A program made the position numbers and the translations under genes. Below, one piece after another: positions 17,847 to 26,142 of a stretch of DNA of 64,000 nt (within the stretch, counting starts at the first letter, position 1; the number at the start of each line of letters is the position of its first letter). The notes under the pieces are model-generated. The model did no database searches. It was given only the letters and a program-made list of their open reading frames with translations, and was not told the DNA's origin. Origin of the DNA: JBBDIX01 sp050486225 (GTDB lineage Bacteria; Actinomycetota; Nitriliruptoria; Nitriliruptorales; Nitriliruptoraceae); assembly GCA_050486225.1 (NCBI GenBank), contig JBJHCV010000010.1, positions 29,567 through 93,566 of the forward strand. The letters run 5' to 3'.

Positions 17847-18832
17847 AGCGCGGCGTCTCCTGCGAGGCGACCGACCCGAGCCACGATGATCCGGGCGATC
17901 ACGTTGACGATCATGGTGATGAAGAACAGCGTCACCCCGATGGCGAGCAGCGCCCAGATGGCCTCCGGGTGTGCATCCTGGAAGGTGTTGGCGATCACCG
18001 ACGTCATCGCGTCACCGCCGAAGAACAGGCGTGGTGCCCAGCGCTGACTCGACCCGATGAGCACGGCGACGGCGATCGTCTCACCGAGCGCGCGCCCGAG
18101 GCCGAGCATGGATCCGCCGACGATGCCTGCCTGGCTGCGCGGGATGATGACCCGGCTGAGGACCTCCCAGCGGGTCGCTCCCATGGCGTAGGCCGCGGCC
18201 TGTTCGTCCTTCGGGACCTGCGCGAACGCCTCGCGGCAGATCGCCGTGATGATCGGCAGGATCATGATGGTCAGGATGTTGGCGGCCGACCAGTAGCTGG
18301 AACGCAGCACCGGTCCGCTGAAGAAGCCGAAGGCGCCCAGCGGGCTGTCGGCCATGAACTGTCCGACCGGAGCCCAGAAGTGGACCCGGAAGAAGTACAG
18401 GCCGACGAGCGCGTACACGACGCTGGGGACCATCGCCAGGGTGTCGATGGTGTACGCGAGCGGCTGGCGCAGCCACCGCGGCGCGATCTCGTTGGTGAAC
18501 AGCGCGATGCCCACCGCGGTGGGCACGGCGAGCAGCATCGCGATCGTGGAGATCTTGAGCGTTCCGTAGATGAACGGCCAGGCCCCGTAGGTCCCGGTGA
18601 CCTCACTTCGGGAGGTCCCGACGCTCCACTGCTGCCCGAACAGGAATCCGAGGACGCCCTCGCTCTGGAACACGGGCCAGGCGTCGAAGGTCGTGCGCGC
18701 GATCATGGCCGCGAGCACCAGCAGGACGCTGGTCGCTGCGGCCATCACGACGAGCAGGAAGGTGGTGTCGGCCCGGCTTCGGCCGCCCTGGCCTCGCAGG
18801 GACGGTGGTGTGGCGGTCGTCGAGGTGGACAA
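17843..18832 (-). CDS. pstC: Phosphate ABC transporter permease PstC
   Basis: A 329-residue permease with an N-terminal cytoplasmic stretch and six or seven spans. Recognisable parts are GTLKISTIAMLLAVPTAVGI, LFTNEIAPRW, YTIDTLAMVPSVVYALVGLYF and the EAA-like loop AYAMGATRWEVLSRVIIPRSQAGI. It pairs with PstA. The gene is separated from pstS by 126 nt containing a strong hairpin, which would let pstS be made in excess of the permeases. Confidence 0.95.
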   Translation of the reverse strand: MSTSTTATPPSLRGQGGRSRADTTFLLVVMAAATSVLLVLAAMIARTTFDAWPVFQSEGVLGFLFGQQWSVGTSRSEVTGTYGAWPFIYGTLKISTIAMLLAVPTAVGIALFTNEIAPRWLRQPLAYTIDTLAMVPSVVYALVGLYFFRVHFWAPVGQFMADSPLGAFGFFSGPVLRSSYWSAANILTIMILPIITAICREAFAQVPKDEQAAAYAMGATRWEVLSRVIIPRSQAGIVGGSMLGLGRALGETIAVAVLIGSSQRWAPRLFFGGDAMTSVIANTFQDAHPEAIWALLAIGVTLFFITMIVNVIARIIVARVGRLAGDAAL

Positions 18833-18894
18833 CGACGGCTCCTCTCGTGGAGTCCTTCAGGTGGTGCAGAACCGGTGGGTGGAACGGGAGACGC

Positions 18895-18934
18895 CCGTCG
18901 GAGGCGGTGAGGCGGGGAAGACCGCCTCCGACGG
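18895..18934 (-). terminator. Intercistronic hairpin between pstS and pstC (attenuator)
   Basis: Perfect 13-bp arms, CCGTCGGAGGCGG (18895-18907) and CCGCCTCCGACGG (18922-18934), flank a 14-nt loop in the pstS-pstC spacer. Such hairpins commonly reduce read-through or protect the upstream mRNA, giving more binding protein than permease. The function here is inferred from position. Confidence 0.6.
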
Positions 18935-18958
18935 TGCGCCGTACTCGGGTGGTGGAGG

Positions 18959-20104
18959 TCACCCGAGGCTGTTGATCCGCGCGATCTGGTCGAGGACGCG
19001 CTGTTCGAACGCGCCCGTCACCGGGGAGTACAGGAGGTCGACCGCGAGGTCGTCACCCTCCGTGACGGCCCAGGAGAGGAAGTCACGCAGCGCCTGCGCG
19101 CGCGCCTCCTCGTAGCCGCACTCCCACGCCAGGATCCAGTGGGTCCCGACGATCGGGTAGCCGTCCGCGCCGACACCGAGGATGTCGTAACGGAAGTCCT
19201 CGGGGATCGAGTCGAGGATCGACTCGGGACCGGCGCTGATCGACTCGATCGTCGGGTAGACGACGTTGCCGTCCGCGTTGACCACTGCGGCCACCGGGAT
19301 GCCGTTCTCGATCGCGTACGCGTAGGACAGGTAGCCGACGGCACCGGGCTGGCCCTGGACCTCGGCCGCCACGCCCTCGTTGCCGTTGCCGCCGATCGTG
19401 CCTGCCGCCCAGTCGACCTCGGAGCCGTAGCCGAACTCGGCCGCCCACTCGGCGACCTCGTCATCGAGGTAGCGGGTGAAGATGTAGGTCGTGCCCGATC
19501 CGTCCGAGCGGTGCACGGCCACCAGCGACGTGCTGGGCAGGGCGACGCCGGGGTTCAGCGCCGCGATCGCGGGGTCGTCCCACGAGGTGATCGTGGCGGA
19601 GAAGATGCCGGCGATGGTCGCGGCGTCGAGGATGACCGCCTCCTGTCCTGCGGCCTCGAGTGCGGCCTCCAGGTCTGGGTCGTTGAAGGACACGACCACC
19701 GAGCCGAATGCGTCCGGGATGTGCAGCGCCTCGCAGCCGCGGATGTCGCGTGCGTCGGCGACCTCCTCGTCGGTGAGGTAGCGCTCGGTCGAACCGAAGT
19801 CGACCGACTCCTCGAGGAACTGGGCGATGCCGCCACCGGAGCCGATGGACTGGTAGTTGATGTCGATGCCCGGCGCGTTGTCACGGGTCCACTCGAGCAT
19901 CAGCGGCGTGATGAAGGTCGCGCCGGCCCCGAGCAGTTCGCCGTCGAACCCGGAGGCCTCGGAGGCGTCGTCGGACGGCGCGGGTGCGGGAGCCGGTTCC
20001 GGCGCCGGGGCGGCGTCGGTCGGGTCGTCGGAGCCGCTGCCGCACGCGGCGAGCAGCAGGGTGAGCAGTAGTACGGGCGTGATCGCCATGCGCCAGTTGC
20101 GCAT
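18959..20104 (-). CDS. pstS: Phosphate ABC transporter substrate-binding lipoprotein PstS
   Basis: A 381-residue lipoprotein. The signal peptide ends in the lipobox LLAAC with the lipidated Cys21, followed by a Pro/Ala/Asp/Glu-rich linker to about residue 50. The phosphate-binding fold shows GAGATFITPLMLEWTR, GSGGGIAQF and HRSDGSGTTYIF, the three loops that hold phosphate. It captures inorganic phosphate at the cell surface for PstCA-PstB. It heads the minus-strand pstS-pstC-pstA operon, with a PHO-box-like repeat array 78-116 nt upstream. Confidence 0.96.
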   Translation of the reverse strand: MRNWRMAITPVLLLTLLLAACGSGSDDPTDAAPAPEPAPAPAPSDDASEASGFDGELLGAGATFITPLMLEWTRDNAPGIDINYQSIGSGGGIAQFLEESVDFGSTERYLTDEEVADARDIRGCEALHIPDAFGSVVVSFNDPDLEAALEAAGQEAVILDAATIAGIFSATITSWDDPAIAALNPGVALPSTSLVAVHRSDGSGTTYIFTRYLDDEVAEWAAEFGYGSEVDWAAGTIGGNGNEGVAAEVQGQPGAVGYLSYAYAIENGIPVAAVVNADGNVVYPTIESISAGPESILDSIPEDFRYDILGVGADGYPIVGTHWILAWECGYEEARAQALRDFLSWAVTEGDDLAVDLLYSPVTGAFEQRVLDQIARINSLG

Positions 20105-20181
20105 TCGTGTTCTCCTGGATCGTCGGGTTGCCTGACGTCGACAACGATGCCGGTCGTTGGTGGCCCCGCACCGGCGCTGCG

Positions 20182-20220
20182 GTGAACGGCGCGTGAACGT
20201 CCGGCCGCAGGTCCCTGAAC
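20182..20220 (-). promoter_or_regulatory. PHO-box-like 11-bp direct repeats upstream of pstS
   Basis: On the plus strand GTGAAC occurs at 20182-20187 and 20193-20198 and CTGAAC at 20215-20220: spacings of 11 and 22 bp, so all are on one helical phase with one degenerate unit at 20204. Read toward pstS these are GTTCAC-type repeats, the form known for PhoP/RegX3 sites in actinobacteria. The same repeat occurs at 22162-22179 near the regulator gene. Confidence 0.7.
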
Positions 20221-20325
20221 GCCTCGACGGAGGCCGACCGGCGCGGTACGCCTGGCGTTCGCCGACCGGCGACGAGCCCTAGGGTGGTGGTGGTGGTGGT
20301 GCCACCCTCGACACGAGAGTCCTGC

Positions 20326-21072
20326 ATGTCCGACTCGACACTCCCCCCGACCGGTCCCGTACCGGACGATGACCCGCTCGCCTGGCTCGAACTCGAGATG
20401 CACGAGGCCGGAGGTTCACGCACCGAGTTCCGGCACCAGCTCGAGGCGTGCCGGATGAAGCTCGTCGAGCTGGCCGCCCAGGTGCAGGCTCACATCGTCC
20501 CGACCGCCGAGGCCTTCCTCGACGCCGACGTCGAGGCGGCTCGTGACCACCAGGCGATGGCCCGCGCGATCGCCGAGGGGTGCACGGCACTCGAGGACGC
20601 GTGCTTCCTGCTGCTGGCTCGGCAGAGCCCGGTCGGTGGCGACCTCCGCCGGATCGTCGCGACGATCCGCTGTGTCACCCCCATCGAACGCACAGCGCAG
20701 CTCATCGGGCACATCGCCCGGTCGTTGACCTGGGTGCACCCGCCGTCGATGCCCCAACGCCTCTGTCGGACACTGCGGGACCTGGCCGAACAGTCGTCGC
20801 GGGTGTTCGCCGGGGCCGTGGAGGCGTGGGACCACCTCGACGGGCTGGCCGCACTGGAACTCGAACGGATCGACGACGAGGTCGACCTGCTCCACAAGCT
20901 CCTGCTCACCGACCTGTACACGGGCACCCAGTCGACCGAGGAGTCGGTCAGCCTCGCACTGATCGCCCGGTACTTCGAACGCATCGGGGACCACGGTGTC
21001 GACATGGCCCGACAGGTCACCTACGCGGTCACCGGGGAACGCATCGTCGACGAGGACCAGGCCACCGACTGA
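20326..21072 (+). CDS. phoU: PhoU-like phosphate signalling protein
   Basis: A 248-residue helical protein from ATG 20326. An upstream in-frame GTG lies within a GTG trinucleotide run (20284-20301) and is rejected. It shows two PhoU three-helix repeats, with FRHQLEACRMKLVELAAQV near residue 30, LLLARQSPVGGDLRRIVATIRCV and, in the second half, LALIARYFERIGDHGVDMARQVTY, the conserved ERIGDH metal-site motif. PhoU links PstB/Pst transport state to the sensor kinase and represses the Pho response. It is divergent from pstS and convergent with pstB. Confidence 0.9.
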   Translation: MSDSTLPPTGPVPDDDPLAWLELEMHEAGGSRTEFRHQLEACRMKLVELAAQVQAHIVPTAEAFLDADVEAARDHQAMARAIAEGCTALEDACFLLLARQSPVGGDLRRIVATIRCVTPIERTAQLIGHIARSLTWVHPPSMPQRLCRTLRDLAEQSSRVFAGAVEAWDHLDGLAALELERIDDEVDLLHKLLLTDLYTGTQSTEESVSLALIARYFERIGDHGVDMARQVTYAVTGERIVDEDQATD

Positions 21073-21153
21073 CCTCGGCCGGCTCGGCCGGGACACGCGA
21101 CCGGGCCCGCGCGGGGACGCGGACCCGGAGGCCTGGCCGGAGTCGAGGTGACG

Positions 21154-21183
21154 GCGGAGCGGCGGGAGAGAGGACCGCTCCGC
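21154..21183 (-). terminator. Terminator hairpin downstream of pstB
   Basis: GCGGAGCGG (21154-21162) pairs perfectly with CCGCTCCGC (21175-21183) around a 12-nt loop, 3 nt past the pstB stop and in the convergent gap with phoU. Confidence 0.55.
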
Positions 21184-21186
21184 AGG

Positions 21187-22053
21187 TCAGCCGAAACGAC
21201 CGGTGATGTAGTCCTCGGTGCGACGGTCGCTCGCGTTGGTGAAGATCGTCTCCGTGTCGTCGTACTCGACGAGTTCGCCGATCCGGTCACCAGAGGTGTC
21301 GTCGACGTCGACCGTCAGGAACGCCGTGCGGTCGGACACACGTGCCGCCTGCTGCATGTTGTGGGTGACGATGACGATCGTGTAGTCGTCCATCATCTCG
21401 CGCATCAGGTCCTCGATGCGCAGGGTGGCGATGGGATCGAGCGCGGAGCACGGCTCGTCCATCAGGATGACGTCCGGGTTGACGGCGATCGCCCGGGCGA
21501 TGCACAGCCGCTGCTGCTGGCCGCCGGACAGGGAGAACGCACTCTCACGGAGCTTGTCCTTCACCTCGTCCCACAGGGCCGCGCGACGCAGGCTCGACTC
21601 GACCAGTTCGTCGAGGTCACGCCGCATGCCGTTGAGGCGAGGGCCGAAGGCGACGTTGTCGTAGATGGACCGCGGGAAGGGGTTGGGCTTCTGGAAGACC
21701 ATGCCGATCCGGCGGCGCACCTCGACGGGGTCGATGTCCTCGTCGTAGACGTTCTCCCCGTTGTAGAGGACCTCCCCGTCGACGACCGCGCTGGGGATGA
21801 GGTCGTTCATCCGGTTGATGGTCCGCAGCAGCGTCGACTTGCCACAGCCGCTCGGTCCGATGAGCGCGGTGATGCGGTTGCGCGGGATGTCGAGCGACAC
21901 GTCGCGCACGGCCACGTTGGCGCCGTATCGGACCGTCACGCCCTTCAGGGACACGTGCGTTCCGGTGTGGGTGGGCGTGCGGTGCTGCTCGTCGGTGTGC
22001 GAGGCCACGGTGACACGAACGCCGCCGGTGGTCGACGCGGTCTGCTGGTCCAT
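21187..22053 (-). CDS. pstB: Phosphate ABC transporter ATPase PstB
   Basis: A 288-residue ATPase from ATG 22053; the first ~33 residues are a variable hydrophilic extension. Walker A is GPSGCGKS (66-73), the signature is FSLSGGQQQRL, Walker B ends VILMDEPCSALDP, and the switch histidine is in VTHNMQQA. The segment NPFPRSIYDNVAFGPR is characteristic of PstB. It powers phosphate import through PstCA. Unlike many genomes, it is not in the pstSCA transcript but stands alone, divergent from the response-regulator gene with a PHO-box-like array between them. Confidence 0.96.
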   Translation of the reverse strand: MDQQTASTTGGVRVTVASHTDEQHRTPTHTGTHVSLKGVTVRYGANVAVRDVSLDIPRNRITALIGPSGCGKSTLLRTINRMNDLIPSAVVDGEVLYNGENVYDEDIDPVEVRRRIGMVFQKPNPFPRSIYDNVAFGPRLNGMRRDLDELVESSLRRAALWDEVKDKLRESAFSLSGGQQQRLCIARAIAVNPDVILMDEPCSALDPIATLRIEDLMREMMDDYTIVIVTHNMQQAARVSDRTAFLTVDVDDTSGDRIGELVEYDDTETIFTNASDRRTEDYITGRFG

Positions 22054-22161
22054 CTCTACTCCGGCTCGTCTCGGCTGGCGAAGCGCCAGCGGTGCGTCCA
22101 GGTGGATCCGTCGGGATCCGGACCCGACGGCGACGCTGCGAGACGAAGCATCGCGCCCCAA

Positions 22162-22179
22162 GGTGAACGCACGGTGAAC
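22162..22179. promoter_or_regulatory. PHO-box-like direct repeat between pstB and the response-regulator gene
   Basis: GGTGAAC occurs at 22162-22168 and again at 22173-22179, exactly 11 bp apart and matching the array upstream of pstS. It lies 109 nt upstream of pstB and 53 nt upstream of the regulator gene, so it could serve both and would make the regulator autoregulated. Confidence 0.65.
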
Positions 22180-22231
22180 GCGGACTGATGCGCAGACGAA
22201 GGATGTACACGTCACCAGTAGGCTCCTCGTC

Positions 22232-22918
22232 ATGCCGAAGATCCTGGTCGTCGAGGACGAACCATCGCTTGTCGAGGCCCTCGAGTTCGCGCTCACCAGC
22301 GAGGGCTTCGAGGTCGTCGTCGCGACCGATGGCTCCACGGCCCTGTCCACCTTCGAGCGTGAACGGCCCGACCTGGTCCTGCTCGACCTGATGCTCCCCG
22401 GCACTCCGGGCACCGAGGTGTGTCGTCAGATCCGCGCCAGCCGTTCCACCCCTGTCATCATGCTCACGGCACGCGACGCGGAGATCGACAAGGTCGTCGG
22501 ACTGGAACTCGGTGCCGACGACTACGTGACCAAGCCGTTCTCGACCCGCGAACTCGTCGCGCGGATCCGTGCGGTGCTGCGTCGCGGCGGCGACTGGGAC
22601 ACGGTCGACGTGGACGCACCGCTCGAGTCAGCCGGGGTGCGCGTCGACCCGGAACGCCACGAGGTGAGCGTGCGCGGCACGCTGGTCGACATGCCGCCCA
22701 AGGAGTTCGCGCTGCTCGAACTGCTGGTGCGCAACGCCGGCCGGGTGCTGACCCGCGACGTGCTCATCGACCGCATCTGGGGCTCGGACTACTTCGGGGA
22801 CACCAAGACCCTCGACGTGCACGTGAAGCGACTGCGCGGTCGCATCGAGGTCGACCCGCGCAACCCGGAACTGATCCTGACGGTCCGCGGGGTCGGCTAC
22901 CGGTTCGTCGATCGCTGA
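22232..22918 (+). CDS. regX3: OmpR-family response regulator (PhoB/RegX3-like)
   Basis: A 228-residue regulator. The receiver domain spans 1-118 with acidic pocket Glu8/Asp9, phospho-acceptor Asp52 in LVLLDLMLPG, and Lys101 in TKPFS. The winged-helix domain spans about 130-227 (PPKEFALLELLVRNAGRVLTRDVLIDRIWG, TLDVHVKRLRGRIE, VRGVGYRFV). Its position between pstB and a kinase, beside PHO-box-like repeats, makes it the phosphate-starvation activator. It is followed by the kinase gene after 61 nt. The regX3 name is by analogy. Confidence 0.9.
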   Translation: MPKILVVEDEPSLVEALEFALTSEGFEVVVATDGSTALSTFERERPDLVLLDLMLPGTPGTEVCRQIRASRSTPVIMLTARDAEIDKVVGLELGADDYVTKPFSTRELVARIRAVLRRGGDWDTVDVDAPLESAGVRVDPERHEVSVRGTLVDMPPKEFALLELLVRNAGRVLTRDVLIDRIWGSDYFGDTKTLDVHVKRLRGRIEVDPRNPELILTVRGVGYRFVDR

Positions 22919-22979
22919 GGGACACCCGAGTAGCCTCGACGGGCCGACGTGCCCCCGCGCGTCGCGATGCGGAGCCCGG

Positions 22980-24002
22980 ATGTCCCCCTCCGAAGACGAC
23001 AGCATGACACGGCTCGACGACATCCTCACGAGCCTGCCCACCGGCGTGCTGCTGGTGCACGACGGGATCGTCACCTACGCCAACCGAGCCGCGCGCCGAC
23101 TGCTCGGGGAGCACGTGAGCGAGGGCACCCCGGCCATCGACCTCGGCAGCGACGGACTCACCGACGCCCTGACGGAGACCGCGGAGAGCGGCCGGTCACT
23201 GCGACTCGACATCCCCCACGACGACCGGCAGGTCGCGGTGCGGACCAACATCGCGTCCGACGGCGCGGTGGTCGCGGTGCTCACGGACGTCACCGACGTG
23301 CGCCGGGTGGAGACGCTTCGGCGGGACTTCGTCACCAACGCGTCCCACGAGCTCAAGACCCCCGTCGCCGGCATCCAGGCACTCGCGGAGTCGTTGCAGC
23401 TGGCGCTCGAACGAAGCCCTGAACGTGCCCACTCCATGGTCGAACGCCTGCAGGTCGAGGCCCAACGTCTCAACCAGCTCGTGCGCGAACTGCTCGACCT
23501 GGCACGACTCGAGGACACCGACGACGTCCCCCGGGAACGGCTCCAGCGCGTCGACCTGGCAGAGATCGCGGCCGTGCAGGCAGACCGGGTCGCACCACGC
23601 GCAGAACTCCTCGGCGTCGAGGTCCACGTCGACGCTCCCGAGCCGGCCGTACTGGTGGGCAGCGCGGCGGACCTGCGGCTGATCGTCGGCAACGTCATCG
23701 AGAACGCCGTCGACTACAACGTGACAGGGGGACGCGTCGACGTGCGGGTGCGCCGACAGGGCGCAACGGTGCTGCTCGAGGTCAGCGACACCGGCATCGG
23801 GATCCCCGCGGACCAGGTCGAGCGGGTGTTCGAACGCTTCTACCGGGTGGACAAGGCCCGCAGCCGGCTGGCGGGAGGAACCGGCCTCGGCCTGTCGATC
23901 ACCCGCCACGCCGTCGAGTCACTGAACGGCACCATCACGGTCGACAGCGAGGTCGGTCGCGGGACGACCTTCCGGGTGGAGCTGCCCGTCGCACCCGACT
24001 GA
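22980..24002 (+). CDS. senX3: Sensor histidine kinase (SenX3/PhoR-like, no membrane span)
   Basis: A 340-residue kinase. A PAS-like domain (about 12-105; LPTGVLLVHDGIVTYANRAA) is followed by HisKA with RRDFVTNASHELKTPVAG (His123), then the ATPase domain (VGNVIENAVDYN, VSDTGIGIPADQVERVFERFYRVDKARSR, GGTGLGLSITRH). The NASHELKTP phospho-acceptor box and FYRVDKARSR are typical of PhoR/SenX3. Unlike mycobacterial SenX3, no N-terminal transmembrane pair is visible, so it probably reads Pst state through PhoU in the cytoplasm. The start may be the internal ATG at residue 9. Confidence 0.9.
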   Translation: MSPSEDDSMTRLDDILTSLPTGVLLVHDGIVTYANRAARRLLGEHVSEGTPAIDLGSDGLTDALTETAESGRSLRLDIPHDDRQVAVRTNIASDGAVVAVLTDVTDVRRVETLRRDFVTNASHELKTPVAGIQALAESLQLALERSPERAHSMVERLQVEAQRLNQLVRELLDLARLEDTDDVPRERLQRVDLAEIAAVQADRVAPRAELLGVEVHVDAPEPAVLVGSAADLRLIVGNVIENAVDYNVTGGRVDVRVRRQGATVLLEVSDTGIGIPADQVERVFERFYRVDKARSRLAGGTGLGLSITRHAVESLNGTITVDSEVGRGTTFRVELPVAPD

Positions 24003-24071
24003 CACACTCGCCGGTGTCCGAGCGCGGCCACCGGCCGCGCGGTCCCGCGGCGGTTGCGGTCCGACCCGGTC

Positions 24072-24491
24072 TCACGCGCCCCTGGTGGCGACCTGCATGT
24101 CCGTCAACAGGCCCTGGACACGCTCACCGATGTCGTCGCGGATGAGGCGGACGACCTCGGTGGGCTGCCCACTGGGATCCTCCAGTTCCCAGTCGACGTA
24201 GCGCTTCCCCGGGATCACCGGGCAGGTGTCCCCGCATCCCATGGTCACCACCACGTCGGCCTCCTCGAGGTCGGCCTCGGTCCAGGTGCGTGGCCGCTGC
24301 CCGCTGATGTCGATCGCGAGTTCGGCCATCGCCTCGGCGACGTTGCCGTGGACGGCGTCCGCGGGCCGCGACCCTCCGGACAGCACCTGCACGGCGTCAC
24401 CCGCGAGGTGGCGCATCCAGGCGGCGGCCATCTGGGAGCGACCGGCGTTCTGCACACACAGGAACAGCACGGTCGGGACGGACTCGGTCAT
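24072..24491 (-). CDS. arsC: Arsenate reductase, low-molecular-weight phosphatase fold
   Basis: A 139-residue protein. The catalytic P-loop CVQNAGRS has Cys12. A second cysteine pair occurs in TMGCGDTCPVIPG, followed by KRYVDWELEDPSGQ. This arrangement matches thioredoxin- or mycothiol-coupled arsenate reductases, which convert As(V) to As(III). It is the last gene of a three-gene minus-strand operon; its ATG overlaps the aquaporin stop by 4 nt. No ArsB or Acr3 pump is present, so As(III) likely leaves through the adjacent channel. Confidence 0.92.
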   Translation of the reverse strand: MTESVPTVLFLCVQNAGRSQMAAAWMRHLAGDAVQVLSGGSRPADAVHGNVAEAMAELAIDISGQRPRTWTEADLEEADVVVTMGCGDTCPVIPGKRYVDWELEDPSGQPTEVVRLIRDDIGERVQGLLTDMQVATRGA

Positions 24492-25228
24492 CGGTCGTTC
24501 TCCTGAGACGGTTCGTGAGAGACTTCGTGAGCGGCATGGTCGGTGGGTTCATCGGGGTGGTCGGACGTGGGGAACAGGACGGCGACCAGTGCGGCTGCCG
24601 CGACCACCGCGAGTGCCTGGCCGGCGAGGAACCCGGGCACCGAGGACGGCGCGATGCCCGTCCACGTGTCGGTCAGCGCACGAGCCAGGGTGACCGCAGG
24701 GTTGGCGAACGCGTCTGACGAGGTGAACACGATCGCGGCCGCGATCCACGCGCCGACAGCACCCGGCACCGCGGCCGTCCGTCCGGTGCGGACCAGACCA
24801 AGGATCACGACCAGCAGGCCGGTCGTCGCGACGAGTTCACCAACCATCATGCCGCCACCCGCACGCGGGGTCGTGGCGATCGCCACGGCGGACAGGCCGA
24901 ACGTCAGGTGGGTGACGACGGTGCCAGCGGTCGCACCCACGACCTGCGCCACCACGTAGGGGCCCACCCGGCGCCAGGACACGTGGCCGGTCCACGCGAG
25001 CGTCACGGTCACGACCGGATTGAAGTGGGCACCCGAGACGGGGCCGAACACGAGGATGAGGGCGACGAGCGTCGCTCCGACGACCATCGCGTGCTGGAAC
25101 AGGGCCAGGGACGTCGAGTCCCCGAAGCTGGACACGACGATGCCCGATCCGACCACCGACGCGAGCAGCATCGCGGTACCGAGCAGTTCCGCGACGAGTG
25201 GACGCAGTGACGGGCGCCTCCCGGTCAC
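24488..25228 (-). CDS. Aquaporin/MIP-family channel (AqpS-like, arsenite efflux candidate)
   Basis: A 246-residue channel with six spans and the two half-helix motifs: GAHFNPVVT (NPV instead of NPA) and DAFANPAVTLARAL. A His/Asp/Glu-rich tail (about 225-246) is cytoplasmic. Sandwiched with 4-nt overlaps between an ArsR-type regulator and arsC, it most likely conducts arsenite out of the cell, as AqpS does in Sinorhizobium meliloti where it replaces ArsB. Water or glycerol transport cannot be excluded from sequence. Confidence 0.9.
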   Translation of the reverse strand: MTGRRPSLRPLVAELLGTAMLLASVVGSGIVVSSFGDSTSLALFQHAMVVGATLVALILVFGPVSGAHFNPVVTVTLAWTGHVSWRRVGPYVVAQVVGATAGTVVTHLTFGLSAVAIATTPRAGGGMMVGELVATTGLLVVILGLVRTGRTAAVPGAVGAWIAAAIVFTSSDAFANPAVTLARALTDTWTGIAPSSVPGFLAGQALAVVAAAALVAVLFPTSDHPDEPTDHAAHEVSHEPSQENDR

Positions 25229-25881
25229 GCCGCGGCCGCCAGCCGCGCGACCCGGTGGTCCAGGTCGTCGGCTGCGACCTCGAACGCGTCGACCCCACGA
25301 CCCACCGGATCGGGCACCGACCAGTGCAGCCGTGGCACGTCGAAGGTGAGTCCCGACTCGTTGGCCCGGTCACACACGGACACCACCAGATCGGGCCCGC
25401 GGTCGAGGTCGTCGAGGTGGCGGGGCACGGCGGACGAGAGGTCAAGGCCTCGTGTCCGTGCGACCTCGACGGCCAGCGGGTGCACACGGTCGGCCGGCAG
25501 GGTCCCGGCCGACAACGCGGAGGTACCGGTGCGACGCGCCCACAGACCCGCCGCGAGCTGGGACCGCGCCGAGTTCGCCGTGCACAGGAAGAGCACCACG
25601 GGACCCGCCGGGACCGGAGCAGGATCGACGCCGAGCATCCCGACGATGTCGGACTCCAGGTGGACGTAGCGGCGGCGCCCGTCCCCCTCGGACGTCTGCC
25701 GCGACACGACCCCGGCGTTCTCGAGGACGTCGAGGTGGAACGCGAGCAGGTTGCTCGTCAGGCCGGTGGCCTGCGCCAGATGCCCCACGGTCACGTCCGT
25801 GTGGCGCAGCGCGTCGACGATCGCGAGCCGGTGCACCTCACCGAGTGCACGGTGGATCCGTGCGCGACGTTCCGGTTCCAC
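25225..25881 (-). CDS. ArsR-type regulator fused to a low-molecular-weight phosphatase/ArsC-like domain
   Basis: A 218-residue fusion. Residues 1-85 form an ArsR winged helix (HRLAIVDALRHTDVTVGHLAQATG, LAFHLDVLENAGVV). No CxC metal site is seen in its recognition region. Residues 93-218 form a phosphatase fold with P-loop CTANSARS (Cys100) and late segments VVSVCDRANE and HWSVPDPVG. It is the first gene of the operon, overlapping the aquaporin gene by 4 nt. The C-terminal domain may reduce arsenate or act as the sensor. Such fusions are known in actinobacteria, but function is mostly inferred. Confidence 0.88.
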   Translation of the reverse strand: MEPERRARIHRALGEVHRLAIVDALRHTDVTVGHLAQATGLTSNLLAFHLDVLENAGVVSRQTSEGDGRRRYVHLESDIVGMLGVDPAPVPAGPVVLFLCTANSARSQLAAGLWARRTGTSALSAGTLPADRVHPLAVEVARTRGLDLSSAVPRHLDDLDRGPDLVVSVCDRANESGLTFDVPRLHWSVPDPVGRGVDAFEVAADDLDHRVARLAAAA

Positions 25882-25936
25882 GACCTCACCCGTCCCTGCC
25901 CATCGGCGTACCCCGGAGACCGTCCGTCGCCCGTCG

Positions 25937-25954
25937 TCTCAGCATATCTTGAGA
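25937..25954 (-). promoter_or_regulatory. Imperfect palindrome upstream of the arsR fusion (operator candidate)
   Basis: TCTCA (25937-25941) and TGAGA (25950-25954) flank the centre GCATATCT, 56 nt upstream of the arsR-fusion start. Size and position fit an ArsR-family operator. No footprint or homologous site elsewhere in the window supports it. Confidence 0.4.
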
Positions 25955-26142
25955 GGACTGGCGACGCGAGTCGGGCCGCCGTCGGGGGAGGCGCGAGCGT
26001 GCACGGGCATCAGCGTTGCTCCACGTCATCTTGCGTAGACTCATCGCGCGCGCGCTGGCGCGTACCACGACACACGCGCCCGACGCCGCCGCACCGGCCC
26101 GTGCCCGGTGGAGGCCGTCAGGCGAGCGCGGGGATCTGGCAC

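Noticed and set aside
20284..20325. Earlier phoU start inside the GTG trinucleotide run
   Set aside because: It would add a poly-valine head from a simple repeat; ATG 20326 begins the protein-like sequence.
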